Part shown: positions 1 to 5,468 of the stretch, in pieces
How positions within the stretch are numbered: the stretch's first letter is position 1
How the letters are laid out: every line of letters begins with the position of its first letter
IMG/VR virus record: IMGVR_UViG_3300047643_000074
Coordinates: 1-21,898 of that record
Reading direction: 5' to 3' (one strand)
Length of the DNA: 21,898 bases
DNA from: a virus
The notes under the pieces: model-generated
Told to the model about the DNA's origin: nothing
Seen by the model: only the letters and a program-made list of their open reading frames with translations
The model's database searches: none
Position numbers and translations under genes: made by a program

Positions 1-654
1 TTAGTTAAACCACCTTACAACACCTACAACTTTACCGGCAATTTTGAATTCGTCGTTGTTTAATATTTCTATTGGCCGGTACAAATCATTCTGGGGAATC
101 AATCTAATTTTTCCGTTCTTATTCTCATAAGTTTTAACAGTAGCTTCGTCATTTATTAAAGCCACAATTATATCTCCGTTTACAGCATCTCTTTTAGATG
201 AAACTATAACCAGGTCGCCTTCAAAAATTCCTGCGTTAACCATACTGTCGCCTTTAACCTTAAGTGCAAAGCAGTCGTCCGACATTTTTGTGAATGTTGA
301 ATCGATAACAATATTGCCGTCGATATTTTCTTCGGCAAGAATCGGCAAGCCTGCAGCAACGCGGCCTACAACCGGAACTTTACGAAAGCCGTGGTCTTTT
401 TCAAGCTGGAATAAATTCATTTTAGCTTCGTTCTCATCATCCTTCATAAATGATATGCCGCGGCTTGCATTGCTTTCGATATTAAGGTAGCCTTTTTTAA
501 CAAGAGCATCCAAATGGCGTTTTACGCCGAATGTTGAGGAAATATCAAATTTTTTACCGATTTCCCGCAAAGTAGGCGGGTATCCGTTTTCAGAAAGGAA
601 CTGCCTGATAAAGTTCAGAATATCCGTCTGCCTGTCTGTAAGCTGATCTTTCAT
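1..654 (-). CDS. lexA: LexA, SOS transcriptional repressor and self-cleaving protease
   Basis: Repressor of DNA-damage genes; RecA filaments trigger its self-cleavage. The N-terminal winged helix-turn-helix is clear (LTDRQTDILNFIRQFL, then GYPPTLREIG). The C-terminal S24 peptidase domain has the cleavage pair Ala-Gly in VAAGLP, the nucleophile Ser in GDSMV and the general base Lys in TVKTY. The reading frame is open up to 708, but I start at the ATG at 654 (MKDQLT): an AAGGAGAT site lies 7 bases upstream, and the promoter -10 box at 697-702 rules out a start at 708. This gives 217 residues, near the usual length. An ATG at 681 is a weaker alternative. The gene looks like a normal host lexA; the phage would then begin upstream of it, but a phage-borne copy is not excluded. 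Confidence 0.93.
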   Translation of the reverse strand: MKDQLTDRQTDILNFIRQFLSENGYPPTLREIGKKFDISSTFGVKRHLDALVKKGYLNIESNASRGISFMKDDENEAKMNLFQLEKDHGFRKVPVVGRVAAGLPILAEENIDGNIVIDSTFTKMSDDCFALKVKGDSMVNAGIFEGDLVIVSSKRDAVNGDIIVALINDEATVKTYENKNGKIRLIPQNDLYRPIEILNNDEFKIAGKVVGVVRWFN

Positions 655-696
655 TTTTAATATCTCCTTGTTAGTGCTCATTTGTTTACTATCGTA

Positions 697-725
697 AATA
701 TAGTGCACGAATGTTCACGTGTCAA
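697..725 (-). promoter_or_regulatory. lexA promoter (-35 TTGACA, 17-base spacer, -10 TATATT)
   Basis: On the minus strand TTGACA (725-720) is followed by exactly 17 bases and TATATT (702-697). This is close to a perfect housekeeping sigma-factor promoter. Transcription should start near 690, giving a leader of about 35 bases before the lexA ATG at 654. Confidence 0.75.
703..718. promoter_or_regulatory. Candidate LexA operator (autoregulation)
   Basis: An imperfect palindrome of the form GTGnACnnnnGTnCAC fills the spacer between the -35 and -10 boxes of lexA. LexA normally represses its own gene, and this is the only dyad in the promoter. The half-site resembles, but does not match, the Gram-positive CGAAC-N4-GTTCG box. 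Assignment is by position and symmetry only. Confidence 0.5.
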
Positions 726-830
726 GTATTATTTAAAAATATTTTTAAGGCATGTGATTATTGCACAATATAATGACAAGTGAGGAGATAACTAGTTAGA
801 AAAGCTTTATTTGTTGGCTGAAATCGAACC

Positions 831-978
831 GCTCGTTCTACATAGTGAAGCGATATTGTAGAATGAGGATTATGAGTGAAGTGATGTTTTTATAAAAGAT
901 GCGAAAATAGATTGTATTTCAATAGCTCGTTCTACAATTATTAGCTCGTTCGACATGTTTTTGGCCGCTCGTTCTACA
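831..978. repeat. Five copies of a 12-bp motif (TGTAGAACGAGC on the minus strand)
   Basis: Exact minus-strand copies lie at 978-967, 936-925 and 842-831, and a one-mismatch copy (TGTCGAACGAGC) at 955-944. A partial copy in the opposite orientation (TGTAGAATGAG) lies at 857-867. The three copies nearest the cargo genes are 23 and 19 bases apart. Two related AGTGAAGnGAT strings lie near 844 and 876. Spaced copies beginning with TG at the edge of a Mu-like phage could be transposase-binding end sites; a dispersed host repeat is the alternative. The copy at 967-978 contains the stop codon of the next gene. Confidence 0.55.
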
Positions 979-1396
979 TTTTAAGGGAGTGTCTCACAAA
1001 GGAAGTTGACATATTGTCATAATCAATCATTACCCTTCTTATCTGTCTTTTCTCCGGCCATATCTGATAGTAAATCCAATGGCCGTCACATCTGGCAACG
1101 GCGTAGTAATAGTCCGGAAGATCGAACTCCCAATTAAATTTTTGTTGAGGTAACAGTGATTGAAAGTATTTCAGGTAAGTCCTAGTTATATCAAATTCAT
1201 ATGCCCAAGGACTGTCAATCTTTATATTAAGAAATCGTATTGATTCTCTTATCTTCTCAACAGCATCTTTGCCGTCCAAAGTCTCAAGCTTCTCTGCCAA
1301 CTCCCTGCGTAGTATTAGTTCGAACCTGAAAGGAAATTTCTTATCCGGCTTTTCTTTTAACCGGGCTATTATCTTTGGAAGATTAATTTGAGGCAT
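974..1396 (-). CDS. Hypothetical phage protein, 140 aa (last cargo gene)
   Basis: I do not recognise this protein. It is soluble-looking and charged, with an N-terminal half likely helical (KIIARLKEKP, ELAEKLETLDGKDAVEKI) and an aromatic C-terminal part (DLPDYYYAVARCDGHWIYYQIWP). It has no signal peptide or membrane segment. The ATG at 1396 overlaps the end of the upstream 98-residue gene by 14 bases, so translation is probably coupled. The first 11 codons (MPQINLPKIIA) recur as a stranded copy at 1714-1749 after the methyltransferase, showing that this gene formed the fixed downstream border of a cargo slot. Its stop codon lies in a copy of the TGTAGAACGAGC repeat, which may mark the phage edge. 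Confidence 0.6.
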   Translation of the reverse strand: MPQINLPKIIARLKEKPDKKFPFRFELILRRELAEKLETLDGKDAVEKIRESIRFLNIKIDSPWAYEFDITRTYLKYFQSLLPQQKFNWEFDLPDYYYAVARCDGHWIYYQIWPEKRQIRRVMIDYDNMSTSFVRHSLKM

Positions 1397-1399
1397 TAA
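1365..1399. repeat. 35-bp exact direct repeat, copy 1 (slot downstream border)
   Basis: These 35 bases are identical to 1718-1752. The copy spans the last codons of the 98-residue gene (NASN, stop) and the first codons of the 140-residue gene (MPQINLPKIIA). Flanking bases differ at both ends. The spacing of 353 bases encloses the 98-residue gene. Confidence 0.97.
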
Positions 1400-1679
1400 G
1401 TTGTAATGGTGGTTTTTCTTTGCTGTCGGATAGAAGCAAAAATGAAGTTAGTTGTTTACCTACTACCTTCTTTTGGTTTTCTATAAATTTTTCTTTGGTA
1501 ATTGTCGTTCCCTTCAAAAGCTGCAATATTTTAGCTCTTGATTTGAAATGATAAAAGTGAAACCCATCGGCTTCGCCCCACTTAGTCGATTGTATTGAGT
1601 AAGCTTCTTTATCGCCAACAATCATAGCGCAATAATTCCCGACATCTTTGTATATTGGATAATTTGGCTTTTCCCTCAT
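1383..1679 (-). CDS. Hypothetical cargo protein, 98 aa
   Basis: I do not recognise this small protein. Visible features are an aromatic, histidine-containing middle (ADGFHFYHFKSRAKILQLL) and a lysine-rich C-terminal part; there is no signal peptide or membrane helix. The ATG at 1679 has GAGGAG 6 bases upstream. That ribosome site lies in a near copy of the sequence before the methyltransferase start, and the last four residues (NASN) and stop are shared with the methyltransferase. The gene therefore occupies the same slot type as the methyltransferase, between identical borders. By context it is a phage cargo (moron) gene; it could act with the methyltransferase or independently. Confidence 0.6.
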   Translation of the reverse strand: MREKPNYPIYKDVGNYCAMIVGDKEAYSIQSTKWGEADGFHFYHFKSRAKILQLLKGTTITKEKFIENQKKVVGKQLTSFLLLSDSKEKPPLQLNASN

Positions 1680-1702
1680 GCTGCTCTCCTCTAAATATTT
1701 TC
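1676..1702. repeat. Cassette upstream border, second copy (27 bp, 25 identical to 2494-2520)
   Basis: This stretch reproduces the 3' end of the F-like head gene together with the GAGGAG ribosome site and the start-stop overlap. It differs from 2494-2520 at two positions: the start codon is ATG instead of GTG, and one T in the minus-strand TTT run has become A. The change creates a TAG in the old F frame. Confidence 0.9.
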
Positions 1703-1713
1703 GATTGTTTTAA

Positions 1714-1749
1714 TCATGCTATTATCTTTGGAAGATTAATTTGAGGCAT
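1714..1749 (-). pseudogene. Stranded 5' remnant of the 140-aa cargo gene
   Basis: The ATG at 1749 opens MPQINLPKIIA, identical to the start of the gene at 1396, and then meets TGA at 1716-1714. It overlaps the methyltransferase end exactly as the intact gene overlaps the 98-residue gene. A following ATG at 1717 gives only eight codons before TAG at 1691. This is a recombination scar, not a functional gene. Confidence 0.85.
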
Positions 1750-1752
1750 TAA
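1718..1752. repeat. 35-bp exact direct repeat, copy 2 (slot downstream border)
   Basis: Identical to 1365-1399. It contains the methyltransferase C-terminus (NASN, stop) and the truncated start of the 140-residue gene. Together with 1676-1702 it shows that the methyltransferase and the 98-residue gene have the same borders. Confidence 0.97.
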
Positions 1753-2497
1753 AAGCTTCTTTTATAATCAGGAACAGTATGTAGGCTATTTGCGGAACAA
1801 TGGCATTATCCAGTCCAGATAATCTATATTCGTCCAATTTTCGGGGTAACCCATCATCATCTCGACAAATGAGATTTTCAAATTTCTGCCAGTTGTGCAT
1901 TTTATCATTTCTACTAAAGACATGCTGAAGAAGTTCCCATTCTCCTGGTTTTTTTTTATTTTTTTCTTCAATGAAGCAATTTTGAAATTTCTCGAATATC
2001 TTAAGCCATCCGAAGCGGTTGGAGTAGGCAACAACCCAAAGCCTTGCCCGCTTATGTCGGGCTCCCATTTCACTTGCTTGTATAACTTGCCATTCAATAT
2101 TATACCCGATTTCGGAAAGGGCTCCGAGGATAATTGGTAATCCTTTATTAACGAGGTTCCTGACGTTTTCAATAATGATAAATGGTGGTCGTAGTTCATT
2201 GATGATTCTAAAGTATTCAAACCAAAGTCCGCTTCTTTTGCCTTCAAGCCCTTTTCCTTTTAAGTTTATAATTGATATATCCTGGCATGGGAATCCACCA
2301 GTTAGAACATCAACTTTTGGTAAATTCATTAATCCCACTTTTTTAACATTGGTAAATCTATTAACCAGTGGAAATTTTCCCTCCAATAACCTTAAGCAAA
2401 ACTCATTGTTTTCAACCTGGAAAACATTCTCAATGCCTGCCCATTGCGCTGCCAAATCAAAACCGCCGATCCCGGTGAATAAACTGCGATGAGTCAC
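1736..2497 (-). CDS. C5 cytosine-specific DNA methyltransferase (Dcm family)
   Basis: Transfers a methyl group from S-adenosylmethionine to carbon 5 of cytosine in DNA; in a phage this usually protects against host restriction. Visible motifs are I (FTGIGGFDLAAQWAG, residues 7-21), IV with the catalytic Cys71 (GGFPCQDIS), VI (ENV, 110-112) and VIII (HKRARLWVVA, 148-157). A short recognition region follows, then a motif X-like C-terminus (GLPRKLD, LDNAIVPQ near 229-236). At 253 residues it is a compact phage-type enzyme. The usual LGNA reads LDNA, which might affect activity. The start is GTG at 2497 with GAGGAG 6 bases upstream, overlapping the TGA of the F-like gene. A second gene is nested in its +1 frame. 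Target sequence cannot be read from the protein. Confidence 0.93.
   Translation of the reverse strand: MTHRSLFTGIGGFDLAAQWAGIENVFQVENNEFCLRLLEGKFPLVNRFTNVKKVGLMNLPKVDVLTGGFPCQDISIINLKGKGLEGKRSGLWFEYFRIINELRPPFIIIENVRNLVNKGLPIILGALSEIGYNIEWQVIQASEMGARHKRARLWVVAYSNRFGWLKIFEKFQNCFIEEKNKKKPGEWELLQHVFSRNDKMHNWQKFENLICRDDDGLPRKLDEYRLSGLDNAIVPQIAYILFLIIKEAFNASN
1786..2247 (-). CDS. Nested +1-frame gene inside the methyltransferase (PTPTASD/MGYPENWT protein, 153 aa)
   Basis: This frame lies wholly inside the methyltransferase gene, shifted by +1. It contains two motifs that I recall from the C-terminal regions of many phage-type cytosine methyltransferases or their companion proteins: GFGLLPTPTASDG (residues 69-81) and FVEMMMGYPENWT (127-139). 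A further stretch resembles the segment usually before them (SSEPFPKSGIILNGKLY, 40-56). The same DNA gives methyltransferase motif VIII and the motif X region in frame 0, so both frames look selected. The first possible start after an in-frame TAA is TTG at 2247, with AAGG repeats upstream (AAAAGGAAAAGG); an ATG at residue 17 is an alternative. Function is unknown. A specificity or regulatory partner of the methyltransferase is a guess. Confidence 0.6.
   Translation of the reverse strand: MKAKEADFGLNTLESSMNYDHHLSLLKTSGTSLIKDYQLSSEPFPKSGIILNGKLYKQVKWEPDISGQGFGLLPTPTASDGLRYSRNFKIASLKKKIKKNQENGNFFSMSLVEMIKCTTGRNLKISFVEMMMGYPENWTNIDYLDWIMPLFRK
1949..1965 (-). other. A7-T-A9 slippery tract in the dual-coded region
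   Basis: On the coding strand seven A, one T and nine A follow each other. The tract lies between the two conserved blocks of each overlapping frame. A run of nine A is long enough for transcriptional slippage, and loss of one A would move a reader from the methyltransferase frame into the nested frame. Confidence 0.5.
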
Positions 2498-2520
2498 GCT
2501 GCTCTCCTCAAAATATTTTC
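2494..2520. repeat. Cassette upstream border, first copy
   Basis: Contains the last codons of the F-like gene, the GAGGAG ribosome site and the GTGA overlap with the methyltransferase start. It is repeated with two changes at 1676-1702 in front of the 98-residue cargo gene. Confidence 0.9.
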
Positions 2521-3252
2521 TACTTCTTTCCAGTTTTCATCTACCCAGAGCCACTCGTGCATACAATTATAGCCGCCGCAGTTGCGCAACACGGATAAGC
2601 CCTGGCCGTTGTCCATTGCATTTATTTGAAGCTCCGTATAGAGCAAACCGGCATCCAGGAGGGCTGAGCAGAAGGGGCGTATATGTACATCGTACGGGCC
2701 GAAGTAAGCCGCCTTAGTTAATCCTGCAAGCCCTGCGATAGTTTGTGCGGCGGTATTATCAAAGCCTGCAAGTTGGGTGTTTATAATCGTTTTGGAAACG
2801 CTGAGAGGCACCCGGAGTCTGTCCTGAACAAGCCTTCTTGCCCGTGTCTCTGTAAACTGCCCGTCCCTGTAACGGTCTAGTATGCCCTGCATTTCTCTTA
2901 TAGTGGGCTCGCTACTTTGATTAACCTGAGGGAGTATTGAATAATCGATTGGATACTGAAATGCCAGTGAGTCTTTAATTGCATTGTTGATGTCTATAAG
3001 TTTGTCCCTGCCTGCATCCTGCATATTGGATGAATCGTAGTTTAATTCGTTTATAAAACTGTCGATAGCATTCCGGAAGTCACCGGCTGTAATTGTAAGG
3101 GGATCGGTGGAGGCGAAGATATTACCGACTTCCGTTTCATAATCACGTAGTAAGTTATAGAAGCTCTTGCCGATTGAATTGTCTATTGCAAGCTTTAACT
3201 TATTCCGCTTTTTATAAAGCTCTATATATTTAGGAATATCAACGTACGGCAT
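2494..3252 (-). CDS. F-like phage head morphogenesis protein (Mu gp30 family)
   Basis: Minor head protein thought to help assemble the capsid around the portal. The C-terminal part fits the Mu F family: an RLRVPLSVSKTIINTQLAGF helix, a GPYDVHIRPFCSALL segment corresponding to the family DERTRP-type motif, and a terminal cysteine/histidine motif (NCGGYNCMHEWLWV, near residues 223-236). At 252 residues it is shorter than Mu F and corresponds mainly to the C-terminal domain with a helical N-terminal part. It overlaps the zinc-ribbon gene upstream by 14 bases and the methyltransferase by 4. It lies at the end of the early/middle block, far from portal and terminase, which is unusual because Mu has gp29, F and G consecutively. 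Confidence 0.7.
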   Translation of the reverse strand: MPYVDIPKYIELYKKRNKLKLAIDNSIGKSFYNLLRDYETEVGNIFASTDPLTITAGDFRNAIDSFINELNYDSSNMQDAGRDKLIDINNAIKDSLAFQYPIDYSILPQVNQSSEPTIREMQGILDRYRDGQFTETRARRLVQDRLRVPLSVSKTIINTQLAGFDNTAAQTIAGLAGLTKAAYFGPYDVHIRPFCSALLDAGLLYTELQINAMDNGQGLSVLRNCGGYNCMHEWLWVDENWKEVENILRRAA

Positions 3253-3442
3253 TTGGCTGTTTTTCCTTCTTATAATATGGAATCGCTTTTGCAGTCTGCT
3301 CGCTGATAAACGACCGCTTGCATTTAGGACAGGTATGCCCGCGGTCTGTATGATCCCGGTATTTATGAGTCTTGATTATGCTGAACTGCGAATCAGTTTT
3401 TCTTTTTGGGAAATAGCCGCAGTCTTTATAAGGACATGTCAT
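3239..3442 (-). CDS. Small zinc-ribbon protein, 67 aa
   Basis: Two potential zinc-binding groups are visible: Cys3 and Cys8 (CPYKDC) at the N-terminus, and CPKC (residues 38-41) preceded by a histidine cluster (HKYRDHTDRGH). This suggests one or two small zinc folds that bind nucleic acid or protein. Basic residues are frequent. It overlaps both neighbours (17 bases with the HTH gene, 14 with the F-like gene), so it belongs to the same coupled operon. Com of Mu is also a small zinc protein encoded near a modification gene, so a regulatory role is possible, but I see no specific similarity. Confidence 0.6.
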   Translation of the reverse strand: MTCPYKDCGYFPKRKTDSQFSIIKTHKYRDHTDRGHTCPKCKRSFISEQTAKAIPYYKKEKQPNAVR

Positions 3443-3728
3443 TTTGCGCCCTCTTTTCTTTGTCGGTTTTCTTTGCAGTTGTTACAAGATCATAAAGCCA
3501 GCTTGCGGTGCGGTGCGCTGCCTGAAATTTCTGCGGCAGGCGGGCATTATCCAGCATCTCTAAAATCTCATCATACCTGTCCGGAGGAATATTCACGCCG
3601 CCGATTGATCCGAGAATCTTTTCAAAAATATTCTTCGGGTTAGCCTTATATTTCCCCTTCAGTATTTTACCTATAGCGCCGTGAGATATCCCGGCCTCGC
3701 GCTCTATTTGTCTGATTGATTTAAGCAT
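3426..3728 (-). CDS. Small helix-turn-helix protein, 100 aa
   Basis: The N-terminus (RQIEREAGISHGAIGKILKGKYKANPKNIFEKIL, residues 5-38) reads as a Cro/XRE-like helix-turn-helix, comparable to the N-terminal DNA-binding region of Mu B. The remainder is helical and basic, with no membrane segment. It overlaps the 68-residue gene by 8 bases and the zinc-ribbon gene by 17. It is probably a DNA-binding accessory or middle-phase regulator; its target is unknown. Confidence 0.6.
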   Translation of the reverse strand: MLKSIRQIEREAGISHGAIGKILKGKYKANPKNIFEKILGSIGGVNIPPDRYDEILEMLDNARLPQKFQAAHRTASWLYDLVTTAKKTDKEKRAQNDMSL

Positions 3729-3927
3729 TGGTTACAACCTTAAATTCACTTTCGTTTATCTCAGCCTCATCCAATTCACGCCTTATCTGGCAGAGGGTAT
3801 TATATTCTTCCTGTGTATGCTTTAGAAACCGGAAAACATTCTGTGCGGCTAAATCAACTGCGGCTTTGTCACTGCCGGCTTGCGGGTATAGAGTCCGGCA
3901 TTGTTCAATAATGGTTTTTGTAATCAT
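3721..3927 (-). CDS. Hypothetical protein, 68 aa
   Basis: I do not recognise this protein. It appears all-helical and acidic toward the C-terminus (RRELDEAEINESEFKVV). It starts on an ATGA overlap with the Gam-like gene, and its end overlaps the next gene by 8 bases, which supports real translation in a coupled operon. There are no motifs, signal peptide or membrane helix. Confidence 0.55.
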   Translation of the reverse strand: MITKTIIEQCRTLYPQAGSDKAAVDLAAQNVFRFLKHTQEEYNTLCQIRRELDEAEINESEFKVVTNA

Positions 3928-4439
3928 TTAGAAGCCTTTTCGGATTCAAGCTTTTCCCACTTTACATCAATAAAGAACGATTCTTCCTGGTCGATCTTAA
4001 GGCCGACTCCGGCAAGTTGCTCGTCAGTGATCTTCTTTTGTGAGTAATCAGCAAGGATAGTATCTCTATTCATATCCTCTTTAGTGCGCACATAAGTGCC
4101 CGGAAAAACACGCTTCAGTAATTCCAGGACTGTTTTAATATTATACTTCCTATTAAGCATCATAACCTTCGGCGGGTTAGTCCTGAAGCCCACCGTACCG
4201 ATTGAACATTCTTTTGAGCGTACTTTTTCAAACTCAAATTTATTCTTAATGCAGAAAGCCTCAATGTCGCTCCTAAGCAAGTCGGCTTCGGCCCTTAATG
4301 CGCGGGTTTCATCATCAAACTTCTCTTTGATGGTATTTATCCTGGCATTCATCTGCGCTTCCATCTTGGCTACCTGAGCCTCCCGTTTAGCTACCTCAAA
4401 TAAGCCATTCTCTATATCTGTCATTGAACTGAATTTCAT
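3924..4439 (-). CDS. gam: Mu Gam-like DNA end-protection protein
   Basis: Gam proteins bind double-strand DNA ends and block host exonucleases, a Ku-like role during phage transposition and infection. The 171-residue protein has the expected plan: a long N-terminal coiled coil (about residues 15-62, including EAQMNARINTIKEKFDDET), then GTVGFRTNPPKV (81-92) and the YVRTKEDMNRDTIL stretch (116-129), ending with a GVGLKIDQEESFFID-type strand. All are typical of the family, and the length is close to Mu Gam. It lies 11 bases after the DUF2786 gene and overlaps the next gene by ATGA. Confidence 0.88.
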   Translation of the reverse strand: MKFSSMTDIENGLFEVAKREAQVAKMEAQMNARINTIKEKFDDETRALRAEADLLRSDIEAFCIKNKFEFEKVRSKECSIGTVGFRTNPPKVMMLNRKYNIKTVLELLKRVFPGTYVRTKEDMNRDTILADYSQKKITDEQLAGVGLKIDQEESFFIDVKWEKLESEKASK

Positions 4440-4450
4440 AATGTGCCTTC

Positions 4451-5101
4451 CTATTGTAATAGTTTAGTGCTCTTGTTAGTATTAATTCCTTTTCTAATTT
4501 CTATGCTTTCACCATGTCTGTAACCCTGGCTGAAAGCTGCGCTTACGTTGCCATCGGGCTTAATTGATTTTGATTCATGTGGCCCAAAATTTTTAACGTA
4601 TTCTTCAAGGCGTAAGGCATGACTGACTAATATTAAGCCTTCCTGCTCTTCCGGCTTCGGCTGTTGTTTCCGCAATTTCTCGAATAATCCGGCATAAATT
4701 CCATATAGGAAAATCTGCCTGTTTCTTACACGGCCGCGCTTCATTTTCCATGTAAGCCTGAATATCTGTATTAAATAATTATATGTATACATGGCTATTT
4801 CTAGGTCGGTTTTTGTGCCGATAAAAATTATACCTTCGCAGGAAGTAAGTGCTCGTACATTAAAGAAAGTATCAATTATTAAGGCAGCATATTTGCATTC
4901 CCACTGGATCCTGTGGGCTCTTGAAACATCGTGGGTTATCGGCTCACGTTTAGCCTCGTCCGGGTTGATTTTATTGAGATCTAAATTATGTTTGGCGGCA
5001 AGCTTTTGCGCAAGTAAAAGAGCCGTTTCAATTTCGGCTTGTGTGCCGCCATGCTTCATTCTCAATAGTTTTTTAATTGTCTCTATAACCGATTCACTCA
5101 T
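4451..5101 (-). CDS. DUF2786 protein
   Basis: The N-terminus (VIETIKKLLRMKHGGTQAEIETALLLAQKLAAKHNLDL, residues 5-42) is the characteristic DUF2786 helical domain found in many phages. It is followed by a second domain with a hydrophobic helix pair (YTYNYLIQIFRLTWKMKRGR) and a C-terminal AFSQGYRHG motif, also usual for the family. The biochemical function is unknown. The gene starts on an ATGA overlap with the coiled-coil gene upstream and precedes Gam, a common place for this family in Mu-like early regions, so a DNA-metabolism role is plausible. Confidence 0.8.
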   Translation of the reverse strand: MSESVIETIKKLLRMKHGGTQAEIETALLLAQKLAAKHNLDLNKINPDEAKREPITHDVSRAHRIQWECKYAALIIDTFFNVRALTSCEGIIFIGTKTDLEIAMYTYNYLIQIFRLTWKMKRGRVRNRQIFLYGIYAGLFEKLRKQQPKPEEQEGLILVSHALRLEEYVKNFGPHESKSIKPDGNVSAAFSQGYRHGESIEIRKGINTNKSTKLLQ

Positions 5102-5409
5102 ACAGTTTCTGCCGTATTTAATTGAACAAAATTATTATTCTCTTCCGACTCGGTTCTGAATAGCGGGTAAATACCGTCAGTGTTCCCGCCTGCTGATTCG
5201 AAGAAGCCTTTCTTTATATTAAACTCACGCTGCTTAAGGTTTATCAACTTATGGATACCTTTCTCTTCATGCTTCAGGTCGGTATATTTTAGTACCGATG
5301 GCTTTAATTCCTTAGCGGAATTCCTCACGGCGGCCAGCTTGCCGGACAATACGTCTATCTCTTCTTTGTTAGCAGCTAATGCCGCTTCAAATTTGGATAC
5401 ATCGAACAT
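5098..5409 (-). CDS. Hypothetical coiled-coil protein, 103 aa
   Basis: Not recognised. Residues 5-70 form a likely helical or coiled-coil region (FEAALAANKEEIDVLSGKLA, then KHEEKGIHKLINLKQREFN); the C-terminus is polar and probably disordered. There is no signal or membrane segment. Its TGA overlaps the ATG of the DUF2786 gene, so the two are translationally coupled. The 59-base spacer upstream (5410-5468) is A/T-rich and holds a 17-base string also found at 21359-21375. Confidence 0.55.
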   Translation of the reverse strand: MFDVSKFEAALAANKEEIDVLSGKLAAVRNSAKELKPSVLKYTDLKHEEKGIHKLINLKQREFNIKKGFFESAGGNTDGIYPLFRTESEENNNFVQLNTAETV

Positions 5410-5443
5410 TGTTTTACTCCGTTTTATTTATTATCAAGTTTAC

Positions 5444-5460
5444 TATTATCAGGTTTTCAA
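5444..5460. repeat. 17-bp exact repeat shared with 21359-21375
   Basis: The same 17 bases (TATTATCAGGTTTTCAA) occur in two spacers about 16 kb apart, one in the early block and one in the late block. Nearby related words (TTATCAAGTT) suggest a degenerate repeat family. No function is evident. Confidence 0.8.
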
Positions 5461-5468
5461 TTAGTCCG

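Noticed and set aside
655-708. Upstream extension of lexA to an ATG at 708
   Set aside because: The extension overlaps the promoter spacer and -10 box, and a strong ribosome site points to the ATG at 654.
831-978. The repeats near lexA as a CRISPR array
   Set aside because: Copies are 12 bases long, irregularly spaced and in both orientations, with no cas genes nearby.
2175-2492. Plus-strand open frame of 105 codons opposite the methyltransferase
   Set aside because: It is antisense to a clear methyltransferase, has no ribosome site or family features, and is a composition shadow.
1736-2497. Explaining the two frames of the methyltransferase by a sequencing indel in the A9 run
   Set aside because: Frame 0 has motifs before and after the run without a shift, and so does frame +1, so a single indel cannot create both.
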